In this document: one piece after another, positions 19,124 through 29,888 of the stretch
Layout: every line of letters starts with the position of its first letter
Numbering within the stretch: position 1 is the stretch's first letter
NCBI RefSeq assembly: GCF_003144395.1
Contig: NZ_PENZ01000034.1
Location: 186,001 to 250,000 of the forward strand
Length of the DNA: 64,000 bases
Reading direction: 5' to 3'
DNA from: Proteus faecis
Lineage (GTDB): Bacteria; Pseudomonadota; Gammaproteobacteria; Enterobacterales; Enterobacteriaceae
Notes under the pieces: generated by a model
Told to the model about the DNA's origin: nothing
The model's database searches: none
Seen by the model: the letters and a program-made list of their open reading frames with translations, nothing else
Program-made: the position numbers and the translations under genes

Positions 19124-19333
19124 ATTGATATCCTGTCTAGTAAAAAGTAAATAAAGTGTAACGTCTTATTTGCCTAGCGACCAGTTTTGCTAGATTTTTT
19201 GTTTACAATTTATGGCTATTTTCTTTATGGTATTAAACATAATCATGCCTTTGTTGCTGGCGCTAAAGCAGAATTTCGTTAAACTAGGCATATTGGTTTT
19301 AGTCAGTGTTATTAACCTTAAAAAGAGGTCTTT

Positions 19334-20380
19334 GTGGAGTATATTTTGCAATATGGGTTGTTTTTAGCAGAAATTGTCACTGTTGTGGTGGCGATTATCG
19401 CTATCGTGTTGTTTTTCGTTGTGATTGGAAATAAAAAACAAAATCGTAAAGGGACGTTAAGAGTTACAGATCTTGCTGAAGCTTACGAAGAAAAACAGCG
19501 TGTTATGCAACAAGCAAAAATGGACGATGCTGAATTAAAAGTCTGGTATAAAGCGTTTAAAAAACAGCAGAAAAAAGAGAATAAACAGAGTAAAAACAAT
19601 GCAAAAGAAGGTAAAAAAGGCGTTGTAAAACCTTGTTTATATGTGCTTGATTTTAACGGTAGTATGGATGCACACGAAGTGGGGGCATTACGTGAAGAAA
19701 TTAGTGCCATTCTTTCTGTTGCACAAGCAAATGATGAAGTGTTACTGCGTTTAGAAAGTCCGGGTGGTATGGTTCACGGATATGGATTAGCCGCAGCTCA
19801 ATTAACACGTTTAAAAGAAAAAGGGATTAAACTGACCGCAGTTGTCGATAAAGTGGCTGCTAGCGGGGGATATATGATGGCATGCGTGGCAGATAAAATT
19901 GTTGCTGCGCCATTTGCGATTATTGGTTCGATTGGTGTTGTCGCTCAGATCCCTAACATTCACCGTTTACTTAAGAAAAATGATATTGATGTTGAGTTAC
20001 ATACTGCTGGCGAATATAAGCGTACATTAACCTTGTTAGGTGAAAATACCGAAGAAGGCCGTGAAAAATTTAAGCAAGATTTAAATGAAACGCATCTATT
20101 GTTTAAATCATTTGTGCATAAATATCGCCCACAACTTGATATCGATAGTGTTGCAACTGGAGAATATTGGTACGGCTCAGAAGCGCTAAATAGAGGTTTA
20201 ATTGATGAGGTTGGCGTGAGTGATGATTGGTTGATCAATCATATTAATGACTTTGAAGTTCTCTCTGTCCAATATGTTACCAAAAAGAAAATGGTTGAGC
20301 GCGTTACAAGTGGTGCAATGGAAAGCATTGATAAATTGATGATGCGTTGGGTACAAAGAAGCAAAAAACCACTTCTATAA
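19334..20380 (+). CDS. sohB: Inner membrane peptidase SohB (S49 family)
   Basis: Signal-peptide-peptidase-A-like serine protease anchored in the inner membrane; in E. coli extra copies suppress a degP mutant. 348 residues. One N-terminal hydrophobic span (about 10-33), a Lys/Glu-rich linker (55-95), then the S49 domain: VLDFNGSMDAHEV, RLESPGGMVHGYGLA, the catalytic Ser in VAASGGYMMACVAD, and the catalytic-Lys region ELHTAGEYKRTLTLLGENT. The start is GTG at 19334, with AAGAGG 5 bases upstream; E. coli SohB aligns from this point (MEL). Confidence 0.94.
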   Translation: MEYILQYGLFLAEIVTVVVAIIAIVLFFVVIGNKKQNRKGTLRVTDLAEAYEEKQRVMQQAKMDDAELKVWYKAFKKQQKKENKQSKNNAKEGKKGVVKPCLYVLDFNGSMDAHEVGALREEISAILSVAQANDEVLLRLESPGGMVHGYGLAAAQLTRLKEKGIKLTAVVDKVAASGGYMMACVADKIVAAPFAIIGSIGVVAQIPNIHRLLKKNDIDVELHTAGEYKRTLTLLGENTEEGREKFKQDLNETHLLFKSFVHKYRPQLDIDSVATGEYWYGSEALNRGLIDEVGVSDDWLINHINDFEVLSVQYVTKKKMVERVTSGAMESIDKLMMRWVQRSKKPLL

Positions 20381-20400
20381 GCCAAATAAATATGTAATAC

Positions 20401-20435
20401 ATGATATCAGTGATACAAATTATCGCTGATATCAT
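20401..20435. terminator. Hairpin after sohB
   Basis: ATGATATCAGTGATA and TATCGCTGATATCAT form a 15-bp stem with one G-U pair and a CAAAT loop, 20 bp past the sohB stop. No T-run follows, so it may protect the mRNA 3' end rather than terminate. Confidence 0.5.
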
Positions 20436-20502
20436 CCTTCCTGACTTAAATACGATCCCTAAACTTGCCGAATAAATATTCTTACTTTTATTTCGCTAAG
20501 GC

Positions 20503-20532
20503 AAAAAAAAAGCCAGTGAAAATGTCACTGGC
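20503..20532 (-). terminator. Strong minus-strand terminator
   Basis: On the minus strand GCCAGTGA-CATTT-TCACTGGC is followed by nine T. A textbook intrinsic terminator for transcription coming from yciN or from an RNA starting between them. Confidence 0.88.
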
Positions 20533-20540
20533 AATCAGAG

Positions 20541-20639
20541 AAATAATTGATATTACTTATAAAAACAGGATAAATATTTCCTCTTTCTAGGCGCATTCAA
20601 TATAGCTGTAAACAGAAAATAAAAATAATTGATATTACT
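20541..20639. repeat. 17-bp exact direct repeat
   Basis: AAATAATTGATATTACT occurs at 20541-20557 and again at 20623-20639, enclosing 65 bp. The origin is unclear; it could be a duplication flanking a lost or degraded insertion. Confidence 0.6.
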
Positions 20640-20739
20640 GATTGTATTGATAGGTAAGTGTAATCGTGAATTAAGATATGACAGACAATACCACCTTACG
20701 ATAAAAGTGAGTTTTTATTCTTTTATTTCGTTTAATTAT

Positions 20740-20776
20740 GCCAGTTATTGGTATCTAGATGAAGGCAATAACTGGC
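20740..20776. repeat. Perfect 11-bp inverted repeat
   Basis: GCCAGTTATTG / CAATAACTGGC with a 15-base loop. It starts with the same GCCAGT as the terminator stem at 20512. No T-run is adjacent (first T6 starts about 12 bp away). Confidence 0.6.
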
Positions 20777-20854
20777 AAGCAAAGTCTCTTTTTTGTTATC
20801 AATAAAGAGTAAGTTTATCTACTTTAGTCAATAAAAAATAATCACGAAGATGAC

Positions 20855-21103
20855 TTATGCTAAATGATATTTTTCAGATAACACATGAGCTAAATGCTTA
20901 AACATATTGAATGCTGCGGTACTTTTTGCTGTAGGTAAACCTTGTTCATCTAAAAAAAATTCGCCTTTAAATACGAGGACATTACCTTTCTGTTCAACTG
21001 AATCAGCACGCATACCTTGTAAATAATCTTCATGTTCACATATGATTTTATTCGCTTTTTCAAGTAGCATCTCTGTTGTAATCGGTGTAGTTTGTGTTGA
21101 CAT
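20855..21103 (-). CDS. yciN: YciN family protein
   Basis: Small cytoplasmic protein of unknown function conserved in enterobacteria beside topA. 82 residues against 83 in E. coli. The diagnostic stretch [20 protein letters not shown] (about 47-66) and the end [13 protein letters not shown] are nearly identical. Divergent from topA. The ATG at 21103 has a TAAGGAGC ribosome site. Confidence 0.93.
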   Translation of the reverse strand: MSTQTTPITTEMLLEKANKIICEHEDYLQGMRADSVEQKGNVLVFKGEFFLDEQGLPTAKSTAAFNMFKHLAHVLSEKYHLA

Positions 21104-21410
21104 AATATGTGCTCCTTAGAAAAATAATTTGTTGCGCCTCACTTTTTATCAGGTAGAGTGTGGCATTTTTAAAAGCTTAGCTACTCTATATGTAGCAAAC
21201 AATGATTTGCCTGTTCCTGATCAAAGCTGTGAGGTGATTAAAATACCTCAAAAAAAGTCATGAGTTTTGAGCTCAAACAAAAGCTTTGAATAAAAACAGG
21301 TTGATATATTGCAAAACTAACGCAATATAAAAAAGAGATTTTAAACATTTTCTTAGTTGAGGGTATTAAACAATACCGTCATAACAAAGTTTAATTAGGT
21401 AAAGGTAATT
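21104..21410. other. Divergent yciN / topA promoter region
   Basis: 307 bp. It contains a perfect 12-bp palindrome TTTGAGCTCAAA (21266-21277) and a stem GAGGT-GATTAAAAT-ACCTC (21231-21249). topA promoters in E. coli are multiple and supercoiling-sensitive; I cannot assign them here. Confidence 0.45.
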
Positions 21411-24008
21411 ATGGGTAAAGCTCTTGTTATCGTGGAGTCCCCGGCTAAAGCCAAAACGATCAATAAATATCTTGGCAATGACTACGTGGTTAAATCTAGC
21501 GTGGGTCACATTCGTGATTTGCCAAAGAGTGGTTCTGGCAGCCAGAAGAGCGAAAACTCATCCGCCACGAAAGGCGTGAAAAAAGTTAAAAAGGATGAGA
21601 AATCAGCCTTAGTCAGCCGTATGGGGGTTGACCCCTATAATGGATGGAATGCGAACTATCAAATTCTACCCGGCAAAGAAAAAGTCGTGGCTGAACTAAA
21701 AGCATTGGCTGAGAAAGCTGATCATGTCTATCTCGCAACGGACCTTGACCGCGAAGGAGAAGCTATCGCGTGGCATTTACGCGAAGTTATCGGCGGTGAT
21801 GATGAACGATTTAGTCGAGTGGTTTTTAACGAAATCACTAAAAATGCCATTACACAAGCTTTCCAAACTCCAGGTGAGTTAAATATAGATCGCGTTAACG
21901 CGCAACAAGCACGTCGCTTTATGGATCGTGTTGTGGGCTATATGGTTTCACCTTTACTTTGGAAAAAAGTGGCTCGTGGATTATCTGCGGGTCGAGTGCA
22001 ATCAGTTGCTGTGCGTCTTTTAGTTGAACGTGAGCGTGAAATTAAAGCCTTTGTTCCTGAAGAATACTGGCAATTACATGCATCACTGTTAACGCCTGAC
22101 GAACAGCCATTGCGTATGGAAGTCACGCATTATCATGATAAAGCCTTCAACCCGGTTTCATCTGATGAAACTCAGGTTGCGGTTAAGGCATTACAAAATG
22201 CGGCCTTCACGGTAAAAGATCGTGAAGATAGACCAACATCAAGTAAACCAAGTGCACCGCTTATCACATCAACCTTACAGCAAGCGGCAAGTACGCGTTT
22301 AAGCTTTGGTGTGAAAAAGACGATGATGCTTGCTCAACGCCTTTATGAAGCAGGTTATATAACCTATATGCGTACTGACTCAACAAACTTAAGTCAGGAT
22401 GCCATTCAAATGGCGCGTGATTATATCAATGAGAATTTTGGCGCTAAATATTTGCCGAAAGAGCCAAATATTTATTCAAGCAAAGAAAATTCTCAAGAAG
22501 CGCATGAAGCTATCCGTCCTTCTGATATCAACGTTATCGCAGAATCTTTAAAAGATATGGATAACGATGCCAAACGTTTATACCAACTGATTTGGAATCA
22601 ATTTGTTGCTTGTCAAATGACACCAGCAAAATATGATTCAACGACATTAACCGTCGAAGCAGGTGATTATAAACTCCGTGCTAAAGGTCGCACTTTGCGT
22701 TTTGCCGGTTGGACGAAAGTCATGCCAGCGATGCGTAATAAAGATGAAGATAAAACTTTGCCTGCAGTTGATGTAGGGGCAAAACTGGCTTTAGCTGAGT
22801 TAGAACCTACTCAGCACTTTACTAAGCCACCAGCACGTTTTAGCGAAGCGACGTTAGTTAAAGAATTAGAAAAACGTGGTATTGGCCGTCCTTCAACATA
22901 TGCATCTATCATCTCCACCATTCAAGATCGTGGTTATGTGAAAGTTGAAAACCGTCGTTTTTATGCAGAAAAAATGGGTGAAATTGTAACCGATCGCTTA
23001 GAAGAGAATTTTAGCGATTTAATGAATTACGATTTTACTGCGCAAATGGAAGACCACCTCGACCATGTTGCCAATAATGAAGAAAACTGGAAAGAAGTAT
23101 TAGATGCGTTCTTCACCGATTTTAGTCAGCAGCTAGAGGTTGCTGAAAAAGATCCTGAAGAAGGTGGAATGCGACCAAATCCAATGGTGATCACGTCGAT
23201 TGAATGCCCAACTTGTTCTCGTCATATGGGAATTAGAACGGCAACAACAGGCGTATTCTTAGGATGTTCGGGTTATGCTTTACCACCTAAAGAGCGTTGT
23301 AAACAAACCATTAATCTGATCCCAGAAGATGAATTATTAAATATTCTTGAAGGGGAAGATGCAGAAACTAACGCATTACGTGCACGTCGTCGTTGCCCGA
23401 AATGTGGCACTGCAATGGATAGTTACCTGATTGATACACATCGTAAATTACATGTTTGTGGTAATAACCCTGCATGTGATGGTTATGAAGTTGAAGAAGG
23501 TGAATTCCGCTTAAAGGGTTATGAAGGTCCAGTTATTGAGTGCGATAAATGTGGCTCTGAAATGCACCTAAAAATGGGGCGTTTTGGTAAATACATGGGT
23601 TGTACTAATGACGACTGTAAAAATACTCGCAAGATCTTAAAAAGCGGTGAAATTGCACCACCTAAGGAAGATCCAGTTCCACTTCCTGAATTACCATGTG
23701 AAAAATCAGATGCTTATTTTGTCTTACGAGACGGCGCTGCGGGTGTATTCTTAGCGGCGAACACGTTTCCTAAATCAAGAGAAACGCGAGCACCAAAAGT
23801 AGAAGAACTGGTGCGCTTTAAAGACCGTTTAGCAGAGAAAATGCGTTATCTAGCAGAAGCCCCAGTGGCTGATCCTGAAGGAAACCCAACTATTGTACGT
23901 TTTAGTCGTAAAACAAAACAGCAATATGTTTCTTCAGAGAAAGAAGGTAAGGCAACAGGTTGGTCCGCATTTTATGTCGATGGCAAGTGGGTTGAAAAAA
24001 CCAAATAA
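21411..24008 (+). CDS. topA: DNA topoisomerase I
   Basis: Type IA topoisomerase that relaxes negative supercoils. 865 residues, equal to E. coli. The Toprim domain is at 1-150 ([30 protein letters not shown] with the metal acidic residues). The active-site Tyr is residue 319 in [12 protein letters not shown]. The C-terminal region has three Cys4 zinc-ribbon modules ([26 protein letters not shown] with partner Cys) and a final ssDNA-binding domain. Strong terminator after the gene. Confidence 0.98.
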   Translation: MGKALVIVESPAKAKTINKYLGNDYVVKSSVGHIRDLPKSGSGSQKSENSSATKGVKKVKKDEKSALVSRMGVDPYNGWNANYQILPGKEKVVAELKALAEKADHVYLATDLDREGEAIAWHLREVIGGDDERFSRVVFNEITKNAITQAFQTPGELNIDRVNAQQARRFMDRVVGYMVSPLLWKKVARGLSAGRVQSVAVRLLVEREREIKAFVPEEYWQLHASLLTPDEQPLRMEVTHYHDKAFNPVSSDETQVAVKALQNAAFTVKDREDRPTSSKPSAPLITSTLQQAASTRLSFGVKKTMMLAQRLYEAGYITYMRTDSTNLSQDAIQMARDYINENFGAKYLPKEPNIYSSKENSQEAHEAIRPSDINVIAESLKDMDNDAKRLYQLIWNQFVACQMTPAKYDSTTLTVEAGDYKLRAKGRTLRFAGWTKVMPAMRNKDEDKTLPAVDVGAKLALAELEPTQHFTKPPARFSEATLVKELEKRGIGRPSTYASIISTIQDRGYVKVENRRFYAEKMGEIVTDRLEENFSDLMNYDFTAQMEDHLDHVANNEENWKEVLDAFFTDFSQQLEVAEKDPEEGGMRPNPMVITSIECPTCSRHMGIRTATTGVFLGCSGYALPPKERCKQTINLIPEDELLNILEGEDAETNALRARRRCPKCGTAMDSYLIDTHRKLHVCGNNPACDGYEVEEGEFRLKGYEGPVIECDKCGSEMHLKMGRFGKYMGCTNDDCKNTRKILKSGEIAPPKEDPVPLPELPCEKSDAYFVLRDGAAGVFLAANTFPKSRETRAPKVEELVRFKDRLAEKMRYLAEAPVADPEGNPTIVRFSRKTKQQYVSSEKEGKATGWSAFYVDGKWVEKTK

Positions 24009-24028
24009 CATTGACATTACGTGGTGAA

Positions 24029-24063
24029 TAAAAAAGCGACTAATGAGAGTTAGTCGCTTTTTT
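24029..24063 (+). terminator. topA terminator
   Basis: AAAAAGCGACTAA-TGAGAG-TTAGTCGCTTTTTT, about 20 bp past the topA stop. Confidence 0.92.
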
Positions 24064-24163
24064 GTATTAAGAAGGTATGCTAATTAAATACACCAAAACA
24101 GTATTAATGGTTAATTTCTATTTGTCTGATGTTTTACTTTGCTAATAATAAGACGGAGATACT

Positions 24164-24688
24164 ATGAAACTGATGCCTTTGTTACTATCTAGCTTACTCT
24201 TCACTTCTGTGGCAAGTGCTGCAACGTTAGATGTTACGTTAAAAGAAGCTTTACCGACAGGTGCAGGCAACGATATTGGCGTTGTAACTATCACTGAAAC
24301 TGATTATGGGCTGTTATTTACACCTAAACTCACTGGATTAACACCGGGCATTCATGGCTTTCATATTCATGCTAATGGTTCTTGTGAGCCAGATATGAAA
24401 GATGGCAAACCTGTGCCGGCTTTAAAAGCAGGAGGGCATTTAGATCCTGAAAAAGTCGGTGTTCATTTGGGGCCTTATAATAAAGATGGGCATCTAGGTG
24501 ATTTACCAGGATTAGTTGTAAATGACAAAGGTGTAGCTGATTACGCAGTATTAGCCCCAAAACTTACTAAGCTTGAGCAAGTGAAAGATAAAGCAATCAT
24601 GGTGCATGTGGGAGGCGACAATTATTCTGATGCTCCTGAGGCTCTTGGCGGTGGTGGCGCAAGAATGGCATGTGGTGTGATTAAATAA
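24164..24688 (+). CDS. sodC: Periplasmic Cu/Zn superoxide dismutase
   Basis: Dismutates superoxide in the periplasm and protects against phagocyte oxidants in relatives. 174 residues with a 19-residue signal peptide (ending TSVASA). Metal and disulfide motifs: GFHIHANGSC (Cu His ligands plus Cys), AGGHLDPE, GPYNKDGHLGDLPGL (Zn-loop His/Asp), MVHVGGDNYSD, and the C-terminal GGGGARMACGVI. Inserted between topA and cysB, which are close neighbours in E. coli; there sodC lies elsewhere. Own terminator, so monocistronic. Confidence 0.96.
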   Translation: MKLMPLLLSSLLFTSVASAATLDVTLKEALPTGAGNDIGVVTITETDYGLLFTPKLTGLTPGIHGFHIHANGSCEPDMKDGKPVPALKAGGHLDPEKVGVHLGPYNKDGHLGDLPGLVVNDKGVADYAVLAPKLTKLEQVKDKAIMVHVGGDNYSDAPEALGGGGARMACGVIK

Positions 24689-24712
24689 TTTAGTGCCACT
24701 ATTATGGAATAA

Positions 24713-24741
24713 AAGCTGACAACTAAGGTCGGCTTTTTTTA
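24713..24741 (+). terminator. sodC terminator
   Basis: GCTGAC-AACTAAG-GTCGGC (one G-U pair) followed by T7, 25 bp past sodC. Confidence 0.85.
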
Positions 24742-24910
24742 TTCTTATTTATAGCTTATAACTATTTGATATAACAAAATCTAAATAACGCTATTAATTA
24801 CGTTAGACCGAAATGAAATAAATGATATAGTGGTTATAAATTACATCTTTATTATTCTTTTTAGTTATATGAATATAAATAGAATAACGGAATAATAAGT
24901 CTTTTGTTGA

Positions 24911-25900
<990 letters not shown>

Positions 25901-25907
25901 TACTGAA

Positions 25908-25928
25908 AGGCGGGTTATTCCCGCCTTC
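25908..25928 (+). terminator. Hairpin after cysB
   Basis: AAGGCGGG-TTATT-CCCGCCTT, a stable 8-bp stem right after the cysB stop. The T-run is poor; it may also serve the convergent unknown gene. Confidence 0.6.
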
Positions 25929-25961
25929 AAGCGTGTTCATAAACCTAATTGTTGTGATGAC

Positions 25962-26792
25962 TCATTTCAAATAAAAATCCCCACTAAAAAAAGCGTCTGA
26001 CTTTGCAATACTTAGCTGACGATACTTATTCAGAAAATCATAAAACTGCTGATTAATCAGCGGATCATCAAGAGCACTCATATCAAAAATAGAGGTAATG
26101 GTGGTGTACTCTAAAGAGAGAGTAAATTTACTACCTATACAACTGGCGAGAAGCATTTTCGCTGATTGATAAGAAAAACGTAGACTCAAAATTTTCAGCT
26201 TTGGAACAAAAATAAGATGATTATTATGATTGAGGATCTCCGTGATCCCCGCAACAGTTATTGTTTGATAGCTGTCTAATGACTTTCGTAAGCCGATTTC
26301 TATTTTTTGTCCTTGAGTTCGTAAAAAATCAATAAATTCTCCAAATGCAGGAGAAGTGGCATTGATTGCAGCTCCTAGTAATAATTGAATAAATGCTTGA
26401 GCAACAGAAAAATCAAAGGTTTGTTTATGAAGTTTCTTAGTCTCAACTTTATTGTGTCCTAGTAGTGGTAAATGGTTGAGAGTATCTAACCAATGTTCGG
26501 GGCGATAATAGGCTTCATTATCTTCTTTTTTTAATGCGGCAAGGTGGTTTGCCATAATAGAAATGAGTCCAATTTGAATATTTTTGAGTTGTGACATTTT
26601 TTCTATTTCGGAAGGCTCAAAAGGTTTTGGTGATGCGATGATAAATTGCACTAAACCTTCTGTATCTTTTATATTTTGAGAGTGCAATGTATTCATAGAT
26701 AAGGTTTGTGGAAAAGGAGGAGTAACCGGCTCCGCAAAATAGTGATCAGCATTCATAATGTTTTTGAGTAAATCAGATTGCTTATTATTCAT
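25962..26792 (-). CDS. Protein of unknown function (possible Evf-like)
   Basis: Not recognised with certainty. A 276-residue protein without signal peptide or clear membrane spans, mainly alpha-helical in appearance. It has a single cysteine, Cys218, inside the moderately hydrophobic stretch SAKMLLASCIGSKF. Size, soluble alpha/beta character and one buried-looking Cys recall Evf, the Pectobacterium virulence factor whose lone critical Cys is palmitoylated; this is a guess from memory. The region AFIQLLLGAAINATSPAFGE (134-153) is the other hydrophobic patch. It diverges from acnA and is absent from E. coli at this place. ATG at 26792 with AAGGATAA upstream. Confidence 0.6.
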   Translation of the reverse strand: MNNKQSDLLKNIMNADHYFAEPVTPPFPQTLSMNTLHSQNIKDTEGLVQFIIASPKPFEPSEIEKMSQLKNIQIGLISIMANHLAALKKEDNEAYYRPEHWLDTLNHLPLLGHNKVETKKLHKQTFDFSVAQAFIQLLLGAAINATSPAFGEFIDFLRTQGQKIEIGLRKSLDSYQTITVAGITEILNHNNHLIFVPKLKILSLRFSYQSAKMLLASCIGSKFTLSLEYTTITSIFDMSALDDPLINQQFYDFLNKYRQLSIAKSDAFFSGDFYLK

Positions 26793-26865
26793 AAATATTA
26801 TCCTTACGTCGTTATACCTCCTTCATTAAAACTTAATTAAGTGAAAATCTAGAGACCAAAATTTA

Positions 26866-26900
26866 TTAACAACATGATAGCAATAACATCATGTTAACAA
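26866..26900. promoter_or_regulatory. Inverted repeat between the 276-residue protein gene and acnA
   Basis: ACATGAT-N9-ATCATGT is a perfect 7-bp inverted repeat with partly symmetrical flanks (TTAACA left, TTAACAA right). It sits about 75-110 bp from both divergent starts, as an operator would. No regulator is assigned. Confidence 0.4.
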
Positions 26901-27011
26901 ATTGTGTGGTCTTTAAGCGAAATTCAGCGTTATATGGTATGTTTAATAAATAACCTTACCTATCTTGATAGTTTAAACATGCTGTCAGTATAAAAATAAG
27001 AAGGAGGAGCT

Positions 27012-29684
27012 ATGTCGTTACGTTTGAAAAAAGAGAGTCATTCCACGCTCTTAGTCGGATCTCAAAAATATGAGTACTACCGTCTTTCAGAAGTTGCCCG
27101 CCAATTAGGTGATATTACCCGCCTTCCTAAATCTCTGAAGGTGTTATTAGAAAACTTAGTGCGTTATCTCGACGGTGATACAGTTGTTGACGAAGATATT
27201 AAAGCACTAGTTGAGTGGCAAAAAACAGCTCATGCATCACGTGAAATTGCGTATCGACCGGCAAGAGTATTGATGCAAGATTTTACCGGTGTACCCGCAG
27301 TTGTTGATTTAGCGGCTATGCGTGAAGCTGTGAAATCTTTGGGTGGACAAGTGGATAAAGTGAATCCATTATCACCTGTTGATTTAGTGATAGACCACTC
27401 AGTTATGGTTGATGAATATGCCAGTAAAAATGCGTTTGCTGAAAACGTAGAGATTGAAATGGAGCGTAACTATGAACGCTACCTTTTTTTACGTTGGGGA
27501 CAACAATCCTTTGAACGCTTTCGGGTTGTGCCACCAGGGACAGGAATTTGTCATCAGGTAAATCTTGAGTATTTAGGCAAAGCTGTTTGGTCTGAAATGC
27601 AAAATGGACATCATGTGGCTTACCCTGATACTTTAGTCGGTACGGACTCTCATACCACCATGATCAATGGCCTTGGTGTATTAGGTTGGGGGGTGGGAGG
27701 CATTGAAGCAGAAGCCGCAATGTTAGGCCAACCTATCTCTATGCTCATTCCAGATGTTGTTGGCTTTAAACTGACAGGGAAATTACGTGAAGGGATCACC
27801 GCTACTGATCTGGTATTAACTGTCACGCAGATGTTACGTACCCATGGTGTTGTGGGTAAATTTGTGGAGTTTTATGGTGATGGTCTAGCATCATTACCTT
27901 TAGCCGACCGTGCAACAATCGCGAATATGTCACCAGAGTATGGTGCGACCTGCGGATTCTTTCCAATAGATGATATCACTCTTGATTATCTGCGTTTAAC
28001 AGGACGTGAAGAGCAAGAGATTGCACTTGTTGAAGCGTATAGCAAAGAGCAAGGTCTATGGAGACATGCTGGTGATGAACCTATCTTTACATCAACATTA
28101 TCGCTAGATATGGGAACCGTCGAGGCAAGCCTTGCTGGGCCTAAACGTCCTCAAGATAGAGTTAATTTACCGAGCGTACCTAAGGCATTTAAAGCTGCAC
28201 TCGATCTTGAAACCAACAAGAAACCACTGGCGCAATTTCCACAAATAAAAATTGATGATTATCCAGCCTTTGAGTTAACTGATGGTGCTGTCGTTATTGC
28301 AGCAATCACATCATGTACCAATACATCAAACCCTAATGTATTAATGGCCGCCGGATTACTGGCTAAAAATGCGGTAGAAAAAGGATTACAGCGTAAACCT
28401 TGGGTTAAGTCTTCTTTGGCTCCAGGCTCTAAAGTGGTTACGGATTATCTTAATTTAGCAGGACTAACACCTTATCTTGATAAATTAGGGTTTAATCTTG
28501 TGGGGTATGGTTGCACAACATGTATTGGTAACTCAGGACCTTTATTAGCACCGATTGAAAGTGCGATTAAGGATAATGACTTAACTATTGCGGCTGTATT
28601 ATCTGGTAACCGTAACTTTGAAGGTCGAATTCATCCCTTAGTGAAAACCAACTGGTTAGCATCGCCACCTTTAGTGGTCGCTTATGCCTTATCAGGAAAT
28701 ATGAATATCGATCTTACTAAAGAGCCATTAGGTAAAGATAAACAGGGTGAGCCTGTTTATTTGAAAGATATTTGGCCAGACAGTAAGGCGATTGCGGATG
28801 CTGTCGAAAAAGTGAAAACAGAAATGTTCCATAAAGAGTACTCCGCCGTGTTTGAAGGTGATGAGACATGGAAATCACTGCAAATACAAGATACTCCTGT
28901 TTATGATTGGCAACCAGATTCTACCTATATTCGACATCCTCCTTTCTTTAAAGGAATGTCAAAAACGCCGGCTCCGATTAAAGATATTCATCAAGCCAGT
29001 ATTCTGGCTATTTTAGGTGATTCAGTGACAACTGATCATATTTCACCCGCAGGTAATATTAAGGCGGATAGTCCTGCAGGACGTTATTTACGTGAACATG
29101 GTGTTGAGCCGAAAGATTTTAACTCTTATGGATCAAGACGCGGTAATCATGAGGTAATGATGCGAGGCACATTTGCCAATATTCGTATTCGTAACGAGAT
29201 GGTACCAGGCGTTGAAGGTGGTTTTACCAAGCATATTCCAACAGGCGAAACACTGGCTATTTATGATGCGGCCATGCGTTATCAGCAAGAAAATACGCCA
29301 CTGGTGATTATAGCTGGTAGTGAATATGGTTCTGGCTCTAGCCGAGATTGGGCGGCGAAGGGAACGCGTTTATTAGGCGTGCGAGCTGTCATCGCAGGCT
29401 CTTTTGAGCGTATTCACCGTTCTAACTTAATTGGTATGGGGGTATTACCTTTAGAGTTTCCTAAAGGGGTATCTCGTCAAACATTAGGCTTAAAAGGGAA
29501 TGAGAAAATTGAGATAACAGGTCTTAACTCACTAACACCGGGTCAAGATGTTGCTGTAAATATCACTTTTGCAGATGATCGCCGTGAAACTATCATGGCT
29601 CGTTGCCGTATTGATACACAAACAGAGTTAGCTTATTTTGAACATGGTGGGATCTTGCATTATGTTATTCGTAATATGCTATAA
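27012..29684 (+). CDS. acnA: Aconitate hydratase A
   Basis: Iron-sulfur aconitase of the TCA cycle, the stress-induced form in E. coli, which also binds mRNA when it loses its cluster. 890 residues. The three [4Fe-4S] ligands fall at Cys435, Cys501 and Cys504 (ITSCTNTSNP, GYGCTTCIGNSG), the E. coli numbering. Other landmarks: GTDSHTTMINGLGVLGWGVG, DSVTTDHISPAGNI and GSEYGSGSSRDWAAKG in the swivel domain. A GGAGGAG site precedes the ATG. Monocistronic with its own terminator. Confidence 0.98.
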   Translation: MSLRLKKESHSTLLVGSQKYEYYRLSEVARQLGDITRLPKSLKVLLENLVRYLDGDTVVDEDIKALVEWQKTAHASREIAYRPARVLMQDFTGVPAVVDLAAMREAVKSLGGQVDKVNPLSPVDLVIDHSVMVDEYASKNAFAENVEIEMERNYERYLFLRWGQQSFERFRVVPPGTGICHQVNLEYLGKAVWSEMQNGHHVAYPDTLVGTDSHTTMINGLGVLGWGVGGIEAEAAMLGQPISMLIPDVVGFKLTGKLREGITATDLVLTVTQMLRTHGVVGKFVEFYGDGLASLPLADRATIANMSPEYGATCGFFPIDDITLDYLRLTGREEQEIALVEAYSKEQGLWRHAGDEPIFTSTLSLDMGTVEASLAGPKRPQDRVNLPSVPKAFKAALDLETNKKPLAQFPQIKIDDYPAFELTDGAVVIAAITSCTNTSNPNVLMAAGLLAKNAVEKGLQRKPWVKSSLAPGSKVVTDYLNLAGLTPYLDKLGFNLVGYGCTTCIGNSGPLLAPIESAIKDNDLTIAAVLSGNRNFEGRIHPLVKTNWLASPPLVVAYALSGNMNIDLTKEPLGKDKQGEPVYLKDIWPDSKAIADAVEKVKTEMFHKEYSAVFEGDETWKSLQIQDTPVYDWQPDSTYIRHPPFFKGMSKTPAPIKDIHQASILAILGDSVTTDHISPAGNIKADSPAGRYLREHGVEPKDFNSYGSRRGNHEVMMRGTFANIRIRNEMVPGVEGGFTKHIPTGETLAIYDAAMRYQQENTPLVIIAGSEYGSGSSRDWAAKGTRLLGVRAVIAGSFERIHRSNLIGMGVLPLEFPKGVSRQTLGLKGNEKIEITGLNSLTPGQDVAVNITFADDRRETIMARCRIDTQTELAYFEHGGILHYVIRNML

Positions 29685-29710
29685 AATAATTTAGTAGATA
29701 TTAATTAGTT

Positions 29711-29748
29711 GGCGAAGAATGATGAATTAATTCTTCGCCTTCTTTTTT
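29711..29748 (+). terminator. acnA terminator
   Basis: GGCGAAGAAT / ATTCTTCGCC 10-bp stem followed by TTCTTTTTT, 26 bp past acnA. Confidence 0.9.
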
Positions 29749-29888
29749 AATAGAATATTTTTATATTTAATAATATCGACAAATGACTTCATTTAATACT
29801 ATAAACTAATCATTAAATGCTAAACGTATTTTTAATGAGCGTTAAGTTAATATAACAATATTAACAGATTTTTATTATCGAGGTATTT

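Larger units (their letters stand above)
20381..20854. other. Structured sohB-yciN intergenic region
   Basis: 474 bp without a credible protein gene but with unusual structure: a 15-bp-stem hairpin just after sohB, a strong minus-strand terminator at 20503-20532, a 17-bp exact direct repeat, and an 11-bp perfect inverted repeat at 20740-20776. The terminator is about 320 bp past yciN, so either yciN has a long 3' UTR or a separate minus-strand transcript ends here. Confidence 0.6.
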
